Of a stretch of DNA of 64,000 nucleotides, positions 47,530-57,950 are shown piece by piece. The DNA comes from Candidatus Sodalis endolongispinus (GTDB lineage: Bacteria > Pseudomonadota > Gammaproteobacteria > Enterobacterales > Enterobacteriaceae). Position numbers and translations under genes: made by a program. Every line of letters starts with the position of its first letter. Positions within the stretch are counted from its first letter, which is position 1. The notes under the pieces are model-generated. The model was not told the origin of the DNA. It was given only the letters and a program-made list of their open reading frames with translations, and searched no databases. The stretch is from positions 2,480,001-2,544,000 of the forward strand of contig NZ_JAFJYC010000001.1 of the NCBI RefSeq assembly GCF_018777395.1, written 5' to 3'.

Positions 47530-49530
47530 GTGACTTCCCTGCCGCCGCCCTGGCTGGCCTGCCTGCGTGCAGAAACGGCGGCAATGAAACGAGCCGGCGT
47601 ACGGCGTTTACTGGTGATTAGCGGCGCGTCTGACTGGTGCGGCCAACAGGCGGCAGCGCTTGGCGACGCCCTTGACGGCGACTGGCTATGGGTGTGAGAG
47701 CTAAGCGAACGCGGTACCGGCAGCCGCCCGGCGGCGCTGAAAACCCTGCTCGGTCGTGAGTTCCTGCATGCGGTGTTAGATGCCCGTCAATCGCTGGCGG
47801 TGGATACGTTGGCGGCGCTGGCCGGTACGCTGGTGGCGGGCAGCTGGTTAGTGCTGCTGGTGCCGCCCTGGTCGCGTTGGCCGCAGTTGCCGGATGGCGA
47901 TTCGCTACGCTGGAGTGAACAGCCACAACCGATCGCGACGCCGCATTTCACACGCTATTTTCGTGCTGCGCTGTCGGCGGACTCGGCGGTGGCGCTGCTG
48001 CGCCAGGGCAGCGCGCCGCAAAATAACGCCTCTGGCGTCCCCCCAGCCGTGGCATCCCCCCGTCCCCGGCCGACCCACCGCCGATCAGGGCCGGCTGTTG
48101 CGCCGGTTGGCGCAGGCAAATCCCGGCATCTATGTGATGATTGCGCCGCGCGGCCGCGGCAAATCGGCGCTGGCCGGCATGTTCGCCCGGACGCTCGATA
48201 ATGCCTGCTGTATTACCGCGCCCGCCAAAACCGCCGTGGACATCTTGCGCCGCTACGCGGGCCCGGGTGCGCCCTTTTTTGCCCCCGATGCGCTATTGGA
48301 CCGCTGCCGGGAGGGGATGAGCGACCGCTGGCTGCTGGTGGATGAAGCCGCCGCGCTGCCCTTACCGCTGCTGCGTCAACTGATGGGGTATTTTCCCCAT
48401 GTGCTGCTGACCACTACCGTCGCGGGGTATGAGGGCACCGGACGCGGATTCCTGCTGAAGTTTTGCGAAACGCTACCGTGTTGGCACCCGCTCAGGCTGG
48501 ATGAGCCGTTGCGCTGGGCGGCGAATGATCCGCTGGAGCGCTGGCTGACCGAGACGCTCCTGCTGGAGGACGCCGATGTACTGGCCCTTGCCGGCACAGG
48601 CGCGCCGCAAAATACGGCTGCGGGCGCCGCAGGCGCAGGGCGATGGCGTATCGGAAAAGTCGGCGCCCGGACGTGGCGGCGCCAGCCCGCGGCGCGGCAG
48701 GCTTTTTATCAATTATTGACCCGTGCTCATTACCGTACTTCCCCTATCGATCTGCGCCGGTTGCTGGATGCACCCAGTATGTCATTCTTTACCGCGACCG
48801 CGCACTATCACCGCCAACTTATGGCGGGCCTGTGGCTGGTAGAAGAAGGGGGGGTGACGTCGCGCCTCGCCCACGACGTCTGGTCTGGCTACCGCCGGCC
48901 GCCGGGCAGTCTGGTCGCGCAATCGTTGGCGGCGCACGGGAGCGCCTGGCGGGCGCCGCGGCTGCGCTCCCGGCGAATCAGCCGTATCGCCGTGGTGCCT
49001 ACAGCGCGTCGTCGCGGTATCGGGCTGGCGATGATTGCCAAGGCGGCAGAGCAGGCTGCCGGTGAGGGGCGCGATTTTCTGTCGGTCAGTTTTGGTTATA
49101 CTGCCGCGCTGTGGCGTTTTTGGCAGCGGGCGGGCTTCCAACTGGTGCGAATGGGGACACACATCGAGGCCAGCAGAGGCCTGTACAGCGCCATGGCGCT
49201 GCTGCCACTGAGCGACGCGGGGCGTAGACTGACGCTGCGGGCGGCGGACGGTTTTGAGCGCGATTGCCGGCTGGCGGCCGGCGAGCAACAGGATCTTAGG
49301 ATGGAGGACTGGCGCTGCCTGGCGGGTTTTGCGTTTGCTCAGCGGCCACCGGAAGCCTGCCGCAGCGCGCTGATCCGGCTTATTCACCGCAGCACGCTGC
49401 CGCTACCGGCACTGCGCCTGTGGTTGACGCAGCCGATGCCGTAGCCACCCTGGCGGCACGGTTGGCGCTCAGCGGGAAAAAAGCGCTCTGGCGGCGCTGG
49501 CAACGGATCTGTCAGCGGCAGGCGCGCTAA
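47530..49530 (+). pseudogene. tmcA: tRNA(Met) cytidine acetyltransferase TmcA, several lesions
   Basis: TmcA forms N4-acetylcytidine at the wobble base of elongator tRNA-Met. From GTG 47530 the protein begins VTSLPPPWLACLRAETAAMKRAGVRRLLVISG. TGA at 47695-47697 interrupts the end of DALDGDWLWV, and the frame continues (LLGREFLHAVLDARQSLAVD; SWLVLLVPPW). Near 48030 it shifts into the frame that holds the RNA helicase-like core (APRGRGKSALAGMFA Walker A; LLVDEAAALPLPLL; TTTVAGYEGTGRGFLLKFC) and GNAT part (SRIAVVPTARRRGIGLAMIAKAA; LSVSFGYTAALWRFWQRAGF). After TAG at 49442 a last shift reaches the natural end ALSGKKALWRRWQ. At least one stop and two indels. Confidence 0.9.
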
Positions 49531-49541
49531 AACCGAGGGCG

Positions 49542-49727
49542 TTATGGCTTTTTCGGCCAGTCGTCTTCCTCATCCCACTGCGCGTTATTGTCCCGATGCG
49601 GCGGCAACTCGGGGCGATTTTTCAGATAGCTTGTCGCATCCACCCGGCGCAGTGCTTTCACACCGCCAATCAGCATGCCCGCCAGAACCAGCAGCACCAC
49701 CCACCAATAATCCGCTAACCATCCCAT
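49542..49727 (-). CDS. ypfN: UPF0370 membrane protein YpfN
   Basis: A 61-residue single-span protein: [30 protein letters not shown], then a charged tail ending [23 protein letters not shown], which is nearly the E. coli YpfN tail. Role unknown. It lies in the yffB-dapE-(peptidase)-ypfN run. Because of a frameshift in the upstream peptidase gene, that gene's frame now reads straight through into this one; its own ATG at 49727 with GGAGTAGG upstream (49731-49738) should still be used. Confidence 0.9.
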   Translation of the reverse strand: MGWLADYWWVVLLVLAGMLIGGVKALRRVDATSYLKNRPELPPHRDNNAQWDEEDDWPKKP

Positions 49728-49731
49728 AGAC

Positions 49732-50396
49732 CTACTCCTTATCGATATTGTCAATATAGCGCCGGAAGAGATACGCCAACTGCGCGCGCTACCCGCCACC
49801 TCCTGGCCGCGCCAGGCTTGCAGCAGCACCACGGGGTTCAGCGCCTGCGCGGCGCGATCCGCCAGCGGTCGATAGCTGATGTGCCAGGGCTCCACCGCCA
49901 CACCGCCGCGATAGCAAGCGTAAGGCCGAAAAAAGCTGTAGTCCCCCAAATGCCGATCCAGCCAGCGGGTGAGAGGGGCGAAATAACCGCCGGGCAAATA
50001 CTCTTCGGGCGTCAACTGCAACCGTGCGCCGGGAGGCAGCAAATCGGGATCGTAAATATCCAGATCGGTACCCCAATGGTGGCGGCTGGCGCCAGGCAGC
50101 GCCGACCAGTGCAGGATTGCCTCACAGCGTGCACCTGTCGCCAAAGTAAGCGCATCAAGCGGCCGGCTTTGTCGATCCAATAATGGTCGCTGACCGTGAA
50201 ATTTGCCATTCCAGATGCCCATTTGGCGCTCAAAATCACGAAAACTGTTGGCAGGGCGCAGGGAAAACCCCGCCAGGGCCGCCGCGTGCTGGAGTTGCCC
50301 AAAGGCCGCCGCCGCTTCCGGCTGTAGCCGATGACCCGGCTCCAGGGGAATAACATGCCTGTCGGTGCGGCCGGTAACCGTCAGGGCATCCATCAT
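49732..50396 (-). pseudogene. M15 family D-Ala-D-Ala carboxypeptidase-like, 3' frameshift
   Basis: A zinc peptidase of the VanY/D,D-carboxypeptidase type (about 220 residues). The zinc ligands are present: His and Asp in [15 protein letters not shown], and Glu/His in [35 protein letters not shown] precedes them. Near 49790 one base is missing. The expected ending ([16 protein letters not shown], stop at 49732-49734) lies in another frame, and the frame in use runs on as [18 protein letters not shown] into ypfN. The catalytic core is untouched, so partial function as a YpfN fusion is conceivable. Start ATG 50396 overlaps the dapE stop (ATGA). Confidence 0.75.
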
Positions 50397-51520
50397 AGAA
50401 TCAACTGTTCCATGATGCGCTGGTACATCCGGCTCAGCAGTTGCAAATCGGCGGCGCTGACGCATTCGTTAACTTTATGAATGGTGGCGTTCACCGGGCC
50501 GAGTTCCACCACCTGCGCGCCCAGACGGGCGATAAAGCGTCCATCGGAAGTGCCGCCGGTGGTTGCCAGTCGCGGCGTTAGTTCCTGATAATGCTCCACC
50601 GCCCGCACCGCTGCGTCTACCAGCTCACCGCGCGCCGTCAGGAAGGGCTGGCCGGAAAGCGACCAATCAATGCGGCAGCGCAGCCCGTGATGCTGCAACA
50701 GCGCTTCTACCCGCTGACGGATAATGGCGTCGGTCAGATCGGTGCTGAAACGGAAATTAAATTGCACCAGCAGCTCGCCGGGAATGACATTGTTGCTGCC
50801 GGTCCCGGCATGGATATTGGCAATTTGCATCGTAGTGGGCGGAAAAAAGGCTTTGCCCTCATCCCATTGGGTTTCTACCAATTCTTTCAAGGCGGCCATC
50901 GCGCGATGGACAGGGTTGTCCGCCAAATGCGGATAGGCGACGTGGCCCTGTACGCCCTGTACGACCAGATTGGCGGTCAGCGAGCCGCGTCGACCGTTTT
51001 TAACGATATCCCCAACCTGACGGCTGCTGGACGGCTCGCCCACCAGGCAATAATCCAGCCGTTCCTGACGCGCCATCAGCGCGTCTACCACTTTGACGGT
51101 GCCGTCCTGAGCGTCGGCTTCCTCATCGGAGGTAATCAGGAACGCCAGCCGGCCATGATGCTGCGGATGCTGGGCGACAAAGCGTTCGGCGGCGACCACC
51201 ATGGCGGCCAGCGAGCCTTTCATATCCGCCGCGCCGCGGCCAAACAGCATGCCGTCGCGCAACGTCGGCTCGAACGGCGGGTTATGCCAATGCTGCACAT
51301 CGCCGGCCGGCACCACATCGGTATGGCCGGCAAAGGCCAGCGTGCGGCCCTGTCCACGCCAGGCCCAAAAATTGAGCGTAGCGCCGAACGGCATCGGTTC
51401 AATGGTAAAACCCAGCGCCTGCAGGCGAGCAGCAATGATGGCCTGGCAGCCGCCGTCGTCAGGGCTGAGGGAGGGCCGTTTGATCAACTGTTGCGCAAGT
51501 TCCAATACGGGACAAGACAT
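50393..51520 (-). CDS. dapE: Succinyl-diaminopimelate desuccinylase DapE
   Basis: DapE makes LL-DAP for lysine and peptidoglycan. 375 residues from ATG 51520 ([22 protein letters not shown]), the E. coli length. Di-zinc ligands and catalytic residues are in [51 protein letters not shown] and the C-terminal [14 protein letters not shown]. The dimerisation domain contains [19 protein letters not shown] and [12 protein letters not shown]. yffB ends one base upstream of the start, so the two are coupled. Intact. Confidence 0.97.
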   Translation of the reverse strand: MSCPVLELAQQLIKRPSLSPDDGGCQAIIAARLQALGFTIEPMPFGATLNFWAWRGQGRTLAFAGHTDVVPAGDVQHWHNPPFEPTLRDGMLFGRGAADMKGSLAAMVVAAERFVAQHPQHHGRLAFLITSDEEADAQDGTVKVVDALMARQERLDYCLVGEPSSSRQVGDIVKNGRRGSLTANLVVQGVQGHVAYPHLADNPVHRAMAALKELVETQWDEGKAFFPPTTMQIANIHAGTGSNNVIPGELLVQFNFRFSTDLTDAIIRQRVEALLQHHGLRCRIDWSLSGQPFLTARGELVDAAVRAVEHYQELTPRLATTGGTSDGRFIARLGAQVVELGPVNATIHKVNECVSAADLQLLSRMYQRIMEQLIL

Positions 51521-51521
51521 C

Positions 51522-51905
51522 TTACACCTCGCTGGCGGTAAACCGCTGATACTCTTGCGGCGAAAACCCCAGCAGCAGACGGCCATCCGCGGCCTCAAGC
51601 AGGGGACGCTTAATCATCGCCGGCTGGATGAGCATCAGTGCCGTCGCACCGGCGGCGCTGTCGGCTTTTGCGCGCTGGGATTCGCTGAGTTTGCGCCAGG
51701 TGGTGCCACGGGTGTTGAGCAGCGGCTGCCACCCCATCCGGTCGATAAAGCGCTGCAAAAGATCGGCGTCGAGGCCATCGCTGCGGTAATCATGAAACCG
51801 GTAAGGCACCTGCTGCTCGTCGAGCCAGCGGCGGGCCTTTTTGACCGTATCACAATTTTTGATGCCGTAGAGTGTGGCTATGGGGTGCTGCAAATCGTTG
51901 GACAT
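51522..51905 (-). CDS. yffB: ArsC/Spx-family protein YffB
   Basis: A 127-residue thioredoxin-fold protein related to arsenate reductases. The single reactive Cys is in [19 protein letters not shown], followed by [24 protein letters not shown] and MIKRPLLE, all as in E. coli YffB (118 residues). The substrate is not established; it may use glutathione. The N-terminus has about eight extra residues (MSNDLQHP). First gene of the yffB-dapE transcript. Intact. Confidence 0.93.
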   Translation of the reverse strand: MSNDLQHPIATLYGIKNCDTVKKARRWLDEQQVPYRFHDYRSDGLDADLLQRFIDRMGWQPLLNTRGTTWRKLSESQRAKADSAAGATALMLIQPAMIKRPLLEAADGRLLLGFSPQEYQRFTASEV

Positions 51906-52131
51906 ACCAAAAGCTACCTTAATTAAGCGGAAAGAAAAGCGCCTGCCGGCTCTGTTTTCCGGCCGACCAAGTGGACGCACTTCCATGATGAGGGAAAAAG
52001 ACGGCGGGATCCAGCGCCTTGGCAAGCTTGTGCGACGCAAAGGGCAGCGGTGGATGCGCCCTTTGGGCTGCGGGGAATGAAGGTTGGCACGGTGGCACAG
52101 TGTAGTCTCAACTTCGCATGGCGCGAGTGCG

Positions 52132-52325
52132 GTTGCCGATAATACGGGTTAAGGCCAGGCCCCCCGTTGCCAAAATGCGAAAGACGACCGGGACCCACGC
52201 TGCCGATAAAACGTGGACCACCCGGCCCCCTATTGCCGATAATACGTGGACCACCTGGACCCACGCTGCCGATAATACCGGAGACGACCAGAAACCCTGC
52301 AGCCGATAATACAGGGCCGGGAAAG
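52132..52325. repeat. 33-34 bp tandem repeat, about six copies
   Basis: Units start at about 52132, 52166, 52199, 52232, 52265 and 52299, each opening G(C/T)TGCCGATAATACG or a variant and continuing with G/C-rich ACCACCTGGACCCAC-like sequence. Two middle copies are exactly 33 bases. On the minus strand the 33-base period gives an 11-residue Gly-Pro-rich pattern (IIGNRGPGGPR-like), which I take as chance. It lies upstream of yffB. Confidence 0.9.
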
Positions 52326-52329
52326 TGTG

Positions 52330-53013
52330 ACTGGGCTTGCCAGGGCTGCCGCCAGTATTGTTTATCCTTGAGAACTATTAATGCATTATAATATATAATG
52401 ATATTATTTTGAGCACGCGGCGGCGGCGGCGCCAAGGGTATTGGCTAATGCGTCGCCAAAAGACGTCTCACGAAAAAGCACAATGGTGAGGTTGGCTTAT
52501 GAATAACCGCCATCGCGTAGGGGCCGACTATTATCCACGCCGGGATCGGGTAGGCCCTGTTCTCCGGTGTCCTAGGCTGCTTGAGGCAGCCAAATCCCTT
52601 TTTGACGAGTGCTGCGCAGGGATAAGCCTGGAGCAAATCGCGGGTTAGGCAGAGGAGAGCGGGGCGCTTTACCGTCACTTTCCCACCGGTGATGCGCGCA
52701 TCGCACGGGGATTGACGATGTGGACGCTATGCTGCCAGCTGCGCAAGCAGGGGAGAAATACAGCGCACGTCGTTGCAGATAGCGGCGGAGGTAAAAGGTT
52801 AATGCGGCGGGGTAATAATTGTTAATTCAATTAAAAGATATCTTATAAATTATATGCAATCTATTTTATTTTTACTGAATAAATGACTTGGGTGCCCGGT
52901 TTCGGTGCCTAATGAGTTCGTTTTCTTCATTACGAGTCCTATTTTGTGCGCTCAAGGGTATTATTGGTATTGGGCGCTGGGTATAATACCATCAAGATTA
53001 AGATGAGGTGGTT
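52330..53013. other. Intergenic region without gene
   Basis: About 680 bases between the tandem repeat and the ypfM remnant. A frame at 52445-52678 (minus strand) has no supporting motif. A+T-rich patches at about 52378-52410 and 52800-52875 are the only features I can point to. Confidence 0.55.
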
Positions 53014-53100
53014 ATGTTAGATAAAGAATTAGGCAATTAGAAAGCTTTCATTGAAGCCATGCTGCGCAACCAGCAACAACCAGTAACGGTAAACGCATAA
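53014..53100 (+). pseudogene. ypfM: Small protein YpfM, nonsense mutation
   Basis: E. coli has a 19-residue protein, YpfM (beginning MIERELGNWKDFIEVML), between acrD and yffB. Here an ATG at 53014 with GAGGTGG upstream reads MLDKELGN, then TAG at 53038-53040, then KAFIEAMLRNQQQPVTVNA to TAA at 53100. The TAG takes the place of the tryptophan codon (TGG to TAG), and the match is otherwise close, with a nine-residue extension. Position and orientation relative to acrD and yffB fit. The function of YpfM is unknown. Confidence 0.75.
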
Positions 53101-53618
53101 AGATCCACGGTGAGATTTAATTGCGCGTGACAGAATAAAGCACAGCGATCGCGCCGCCGGTCATTTTTTTCGGGTGCTCTGCCCGGTTTTGCTGTCCCTG
53201 ATATACTGCGTTGCACGGTCGTTTTTTGCGTCATATTCCCTGCTGCGATCACGCCATGGCGTTGCCGCTACCTGATTGTCCTTCCCACGTCTATCCTCTA
53301 AGTTCCCTAGGTTCTTTAAGTTCAGGAGTTCCAGACAGCCCTTTAAGTTCCGGCAGCCTCAAAGCCCGAAGCCCCGAAGATCGACAGTCGCGAGAGTGGC
53401 ATCGGCAGAGAAACGTTATTGTTTACCCGACAGGGATCGGGCTTGAATAAGCGACACGCGCGTCGTCATCGGTTGGCGTGCTATCGGCATGGGCACTCTA
53501 TGCAAAGAGATGTTTTGCGCCGGCAAACGCCCCCGGCGCGGACCCGGGCATCACGCCTCGGGCTCTTCCTTATGCGCGTCGCTGTCGGTAGTCGGCACCG
53601 CCGGCGGCGTCCCGGGCG

Positions 53619-56600
53619 TCAGCGGGAAACGTCGCCTGATACAGCGGAATGAAAAAAATCGCCAGGAAGGGTAGCGCTAAGCATCCCGCCGATGACGCCG
53701 GTGCCTACCGCATGCTGGCTGGCAGAGCCGGCGCCTTGACTGCTGGCCATCGGCAGTACGCCGAAGACGAACGCCAGCGATGTCATCACTATCGGCCGTA
53801 AACGCATTCGCGCCGCCTCAAGCGTCGCCTCCATCAGCGCCAGGCCGCGCAGATGCAGCTCATTGGCGAATTCAACGATAAGGATTGCATTTTTGGCCGA
53901 CAGGCCAATGACCGTTAACAACCCCACCTGGAAATAAACATCATTATCCAGACCGCGGGACCAGGTAGCGCCCAGCGCCCCCAGCACCCCAAGCGGAACC
54001 ACCAGCATGACTGAGAAAGGAATCGACCAGCTCTCGTACAGCGCCGCCAGACAAAGGAACACCACCAGCAGCGAAATGGCATAGAGCGCCGGCGCCTGGG
54101 CGCCTGACAGCCTCTCCTGATAAGACATGGCGGTCCATTCCAGCCCGCGCACGCCCGGCAATTGGCGCACCAGCTTTTCCATTTCGTCCATCGCGGCGCC
54201 GCTACTGACGCCGGGTGCCGCTTCGCCGACAATCTCAAGCGAGGCATAGCCGTTATAGCGTTCCAATATCGGTGCGCCATATTCCCAGCGCGAGCTGGAA
54301 AAGGCCGAAAAAGGAACCATGCTGCCGCTGCTGTTACGGACATACCAATGATAGATATCCTGCGGCAGCATGCGGTATTTGGCCGCTGCCTGGACATACA
54401 CACGCTTAACCCGTCCGCGATCGAGGAAGTCATTGACGTAGCTGGAACCCCAGGCGGTTTGCAGCGTGCTGTTAATATCAGCCACTGACACCCCAAGCGC
54501 CTGGGCTTTGCGCTGATCGATATCGATCTGCAGTTGCGGGCTGTCATCAAGGCCGTTATGCCGCACGCGGGTCAGCAACGGTGAATCCGTCGCGGCGGAT
54601 AACAGCTGATCCCGCGCCGCCATGAGCGCATCGTGACCGATGCCGCTATGATCCTCCAGCATCAAATCGAATCCGGCGGCATTGCCCAGCCCCGAAATGG
54701 CCGCCGGGTTATTGGCGAGCACCTTCGCCTCGGGGATCTTGTTGAAAGCTTTTGTGGCGCGTTCGATAATGGCAAACGATGAGCGGTCGGCGCTCGTGCG
54801 ATCTTCCCAATTTTTTAGCCGAATGAACAGGCGTGCGACGTTCTGACCATTGCCGCCGGGACCGGCACCCACCGTGGAGAACACCGACAGCACATTATCT
54901 TTTTCTTGGGTCATGAAGTATTTCTCGACCTTCTCTACCACTTTCAGCGTCTGTTGCTGCGTGGATCCGACCGGCAATTGCACCTGCGCCATAAACAAAC
55001 ACGCCGCGATCCTCATCGGGCAAGAACGAAGTCGGTAGATGGATAAACATCCAGGCCATCACGCCGACGAACAAGGCATATAACAACAGCCAGCGGCTGG
55101 CGCGCTGTATTACGCCGGCGACGCCGCGCTTGTAGCGCAGCGCGCTTTGATTAAAACAGCGGTTAAACCAGCCGAAAAAACCGCGCCGGCCGTGATGTTG
55201 TCCGGCGGGAACGGGTTTAAGCAGCGTGGCGCACAGCGCGGGGGTCAGTATCATCGCCACTAATACCGATAACACCATCGCCGCCACGATTGTTACGGAA
55301 AACTGGCGATATATCGCACCGGTGGTGCCGCCGAAAAACGCCATCGGCACGAATACCGCGGATAACACCATTGCGATGCCGACCAATGCGCCTTGGATCT
55401 GGCCCATGGATTTGCGCGTGGCCTCACGCGGAGAAAGCCCTTCCTCACTCATCACCCGTTCGACGTTTTCAACCACCACGATGGCGTCGTCCACCAGCAG
55501 ACCGATGGCCAGCACCATCGCGAACATAGTGAGGGTGTTAATACTGAAATTAAATAAAGCACCGCGAAGGTACCCAATAGAACCACCGGCACGGCGATAG
55601 TGGAAATAAGCGTGGCGCGGAAGTTCTGTAAAAAGAGGTACATTACCAGAAACACCAGCACGATCGCTTCGCAGAGGGTTTTCACCACATCGCGGATCGA
55701 AGCGCTGACGAACGGGGCGGTTTCGTAGGCGATTTTCGCCTCCAGACCGTGGGGAAAGAACGGCGCCAGTTCCGCTATTTTCTTTTTCACCGCCAGATTG
55801 GTTTCCAATTCATTGGCGCCGGAGGCCAATTTAATACCCATGCCTGATGCGGCCATGCCGTTATAGCGCGTCAAATAGTCATAGTTTTCCGACCCCAGCT
55901 CCACCGTGGCGACATCGCCGAGGGTGATATAGGAACCGTCCGGATTGACGCGCAGTGTAATGGCGCGGAATTGATCCGGCGTTTCAAGCTGCGCCTACGC
56001 ATTGATAGTGGCGTTAAGGGCTTGATTATCCACCGCAGGGGTTCCGCCCAACTGGCCCACCGCCACCTGGCTATTTTGCGCCTCAATGGCTGAAACCACG
56101 TCATCGGTCGTCAGGCTGTAGTTATTCATTTGATCGGGGTTGAGCCAGATGCGCATCGCATACTGTGAGCCATAGGCATCAATACTGCCGACGCCGCTTA
56201 CCCGGCTTACCGGATACTGTACTTGGCTGACTACATAGTCGGCGATATCCTGTTTATCCATGGACCCGTCGGTAGAGACAAAAGCCACCATCATCAAATT
56301 GGTGTCGCCGGTTTTGCTTACGGTCACCCCCTGGCTTTGCACCGCCTGCGGCAGGCGGCGCGGCGCGGCCTGCAGTTGATTTTGCACCTGCTGCATTGCT
56401 TCGTTGGGATCGGTCCCGGCGAGAAAAGTCAGCGTGGTGGTGGCTCGGCCGGTGTTGGTGCTTTGTGACGCCATATACAAAAGATTATCGAGGCCGGTCA
56501 TGTTCTGTTCGATAATTTGGGTAACGGTGTTTTCCAGCGTTTGTGCAGAGGCACCGGGATAATTAGAGGAAATACGAATCGTCGGCGGCGCCAGACGGGG

Positions 56601-56705
56601 ATATTGCTCTATCGGCAGCGATATGATGGCCATCACGCCAGTCAGGCAGACAATAATTGCCAGTACCCAGGCAAAAATCGGGCGATCAACAAAAAAATTA
56701 GCCAT
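53619..56705 (-). pseudogene. acrD: RND efflux pump AcrD, multiple lesions
   Basis: AcrD exports aminoglycosides and other amphiphiles with AcrA and TolC. The start is clear (MANFFVDRPIFAWVLAIIVCLTGVMAI; LENTVTQIIEQNMTGLDNLLYMAS). At 55993-55995 a TAG replaces a Gln codon after LNATINA; the frame then continues ([25 protein letters not shown]). Frameshifts follow at about 55540 (before [26 protein letters not shown]), at about 54960-55020 (after DEDRGVF, before [16 protein letters not shown]) and near 53660 (after [12 protein letters not shown]). The last helix and tail are not recognisable. Upstream BaeSR, its activator in E. coli, is also dead. Confidence 0.93.
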
Positions 56706-56920
56706 CCAGTCATAACCTCAAGGCAATAGCTTATGTGGTCGACGCTGCGTAACCCTGTCGCGCCGGTGCCCTGTACTTTACCCGTCTGCCACGGATAAAA
56801 CGTGGAGAAATAAAGGAGATATTGTAAAAAACTGATCCCTCAGACTGGCCTGACGCCGCGAGGCGTATTAGGTTATGATCATTTTTACGCTATTCTCCTG
56901 AAACAACCATCGGAAAGATT

Positions 56921-57505
56921 ATGTCTTTTAAGATTAAGATCATTGAAAATACGTTGTTATCGCAGCACTGGTTTGTTCTGCGTAAGATTGTTTACGATAT
57001 GATAAACAAAAATGGCGGCAGCCAGCGTCAGATGCGAGAAGTGTACGACTGCGGTAACGGTGCGACAATATTGCTTTATCACCGCGGGAAAAACAGTGTG
57101 GTGTTAATCCGCCAGTTCCGCATGCCGACTTACATCAACGGTAATGCCGACGGTATGCTGATAGAAACCTGTGCCGGGCTGCTGGATGAGGATTCTCCCG
57201 AAGACTGTATCAGGCGCGAAGCGATGGAAGAAACCGGATTCGCAGTCGGAAAAGTGGAAAAACTCTTTGCGGCTTATATGTCCCCCGGCGGCGTCACCGA
57301 GCTGGTTCATTTCTTCGCCGCCGAATATGACGATACTTCGCGCCGCGGCGCCGGCGGTGGGGTCGAGTACGAAGTTATCGACGTCTTGGAAATATCTTTC
57401 CCGGAAGCACTGACGATGGTGCGCGATGGCCGCATTTGCGACGGTAAAACCATCATGTTGCTGCAACAGGCGCAGCTTCGCGGCTGGTTGTCGCCGGCAG
57501 ACTAA
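56921..57505 (+). CDS. nudK: GDP-mannose pyrophosphatase NudK
   Basis: A 194-residue Nudix hydrolase that splits GDP-mannose and related nucleotide sugars. The Nudix box is complete in [25 protein letters not shown] (residues about 87-111). [40 protein letters not shown] ahead of it and [20 protein letters not shown] after it match E. coli NudK (191 residues). GGGVE(Y)E is usually GGGVEDE, so one residue of that motif differs. Located upstream of the acrD remnant and divergent from it, as in E. coli. Appears intact. Confidence 0.94.
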   Translation: MSFKIKIIENTLLSQHWFVLRKIVYDMINKNGGSQRQMREVYDCGNGATILLYHRGKNSVVLIRQFRMPTYINGNADGMLIETCAGLLDEDSPEDCIRREAMEETGFAVGKVEKLFAAYMSPGGVTELVHFFAAEYDDTSRRGAGGGVEYEVIDVLEISFPEALTMVRDGRICDGKTIMLLQQAQLRGWLSPAD

Positions 57506-57700
57506 TGGATTAATGTGCTGATGTCTGATGGCTGATGGGTCAATGGGCTAATAGGCTAATGTGCCAACGGGGCAGTGGTCTCACGGCCGTGGCACAAGCG
57601 GCGCCTGGCGTACGACAAGGACGCCTGACGCAGTGCATCCGCGCCCGGCGCGCGTATGGTGTCGTCGGGTGTGTGGGAAGGGCCATCTTAGGCGGGACTA

Positions 57701-57782
57701 ACGACCACCGGCGCGAGGAAAACGAAATCCCGCGCGGGAGACGACCAGCGGCGTGAGGAAAACGACAGCCAACGCGCGGGAG
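57701..57782. repeat. 40-bp direct repeat, two copies
   Basis: Two adjacent copies begin ACGACCA(C/G)CGGCG(C/T)GAGGAAAACGA at 57701 and 57741 and end in CGCGCGGGAG. They lie in a 440-base interval between nudK and the first ankyrin gene that holds no other feature apart from GGCTAAT-like short words near 57550. Confidence 0.8.
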
Positions 57783-57950
57783 ATGCCGTTTCGTGCCGGG
57801 CTTGCGGCAGCCTGCCGGGGCGTCGCGGGGCGCGGCGATGGAGCATCATGGTGGCTGCTTCGCCACAGGGCGCGCCAGCGGCCGTTTCCCTCGCCGGGGT
57901 AGGCGCACGGTCGTTCTGTGTATCTCCCCCGTTGCTGATCCGCCCGCGTT

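Noticed and set aside
52132..52325. Possible CRISPR array
   Set aside because: Units are contiguous without unique spacers and diverge gradually, and there are no cas genes; this is a plain tandem repeat.
51923..52435. Gly-Pro-rich collagen-like frame on the minus strand over the 33-bp repeats
   Set aside because: It arises from the 33-base period, overlaps the true yffB start in another frame and has no ribosome site.
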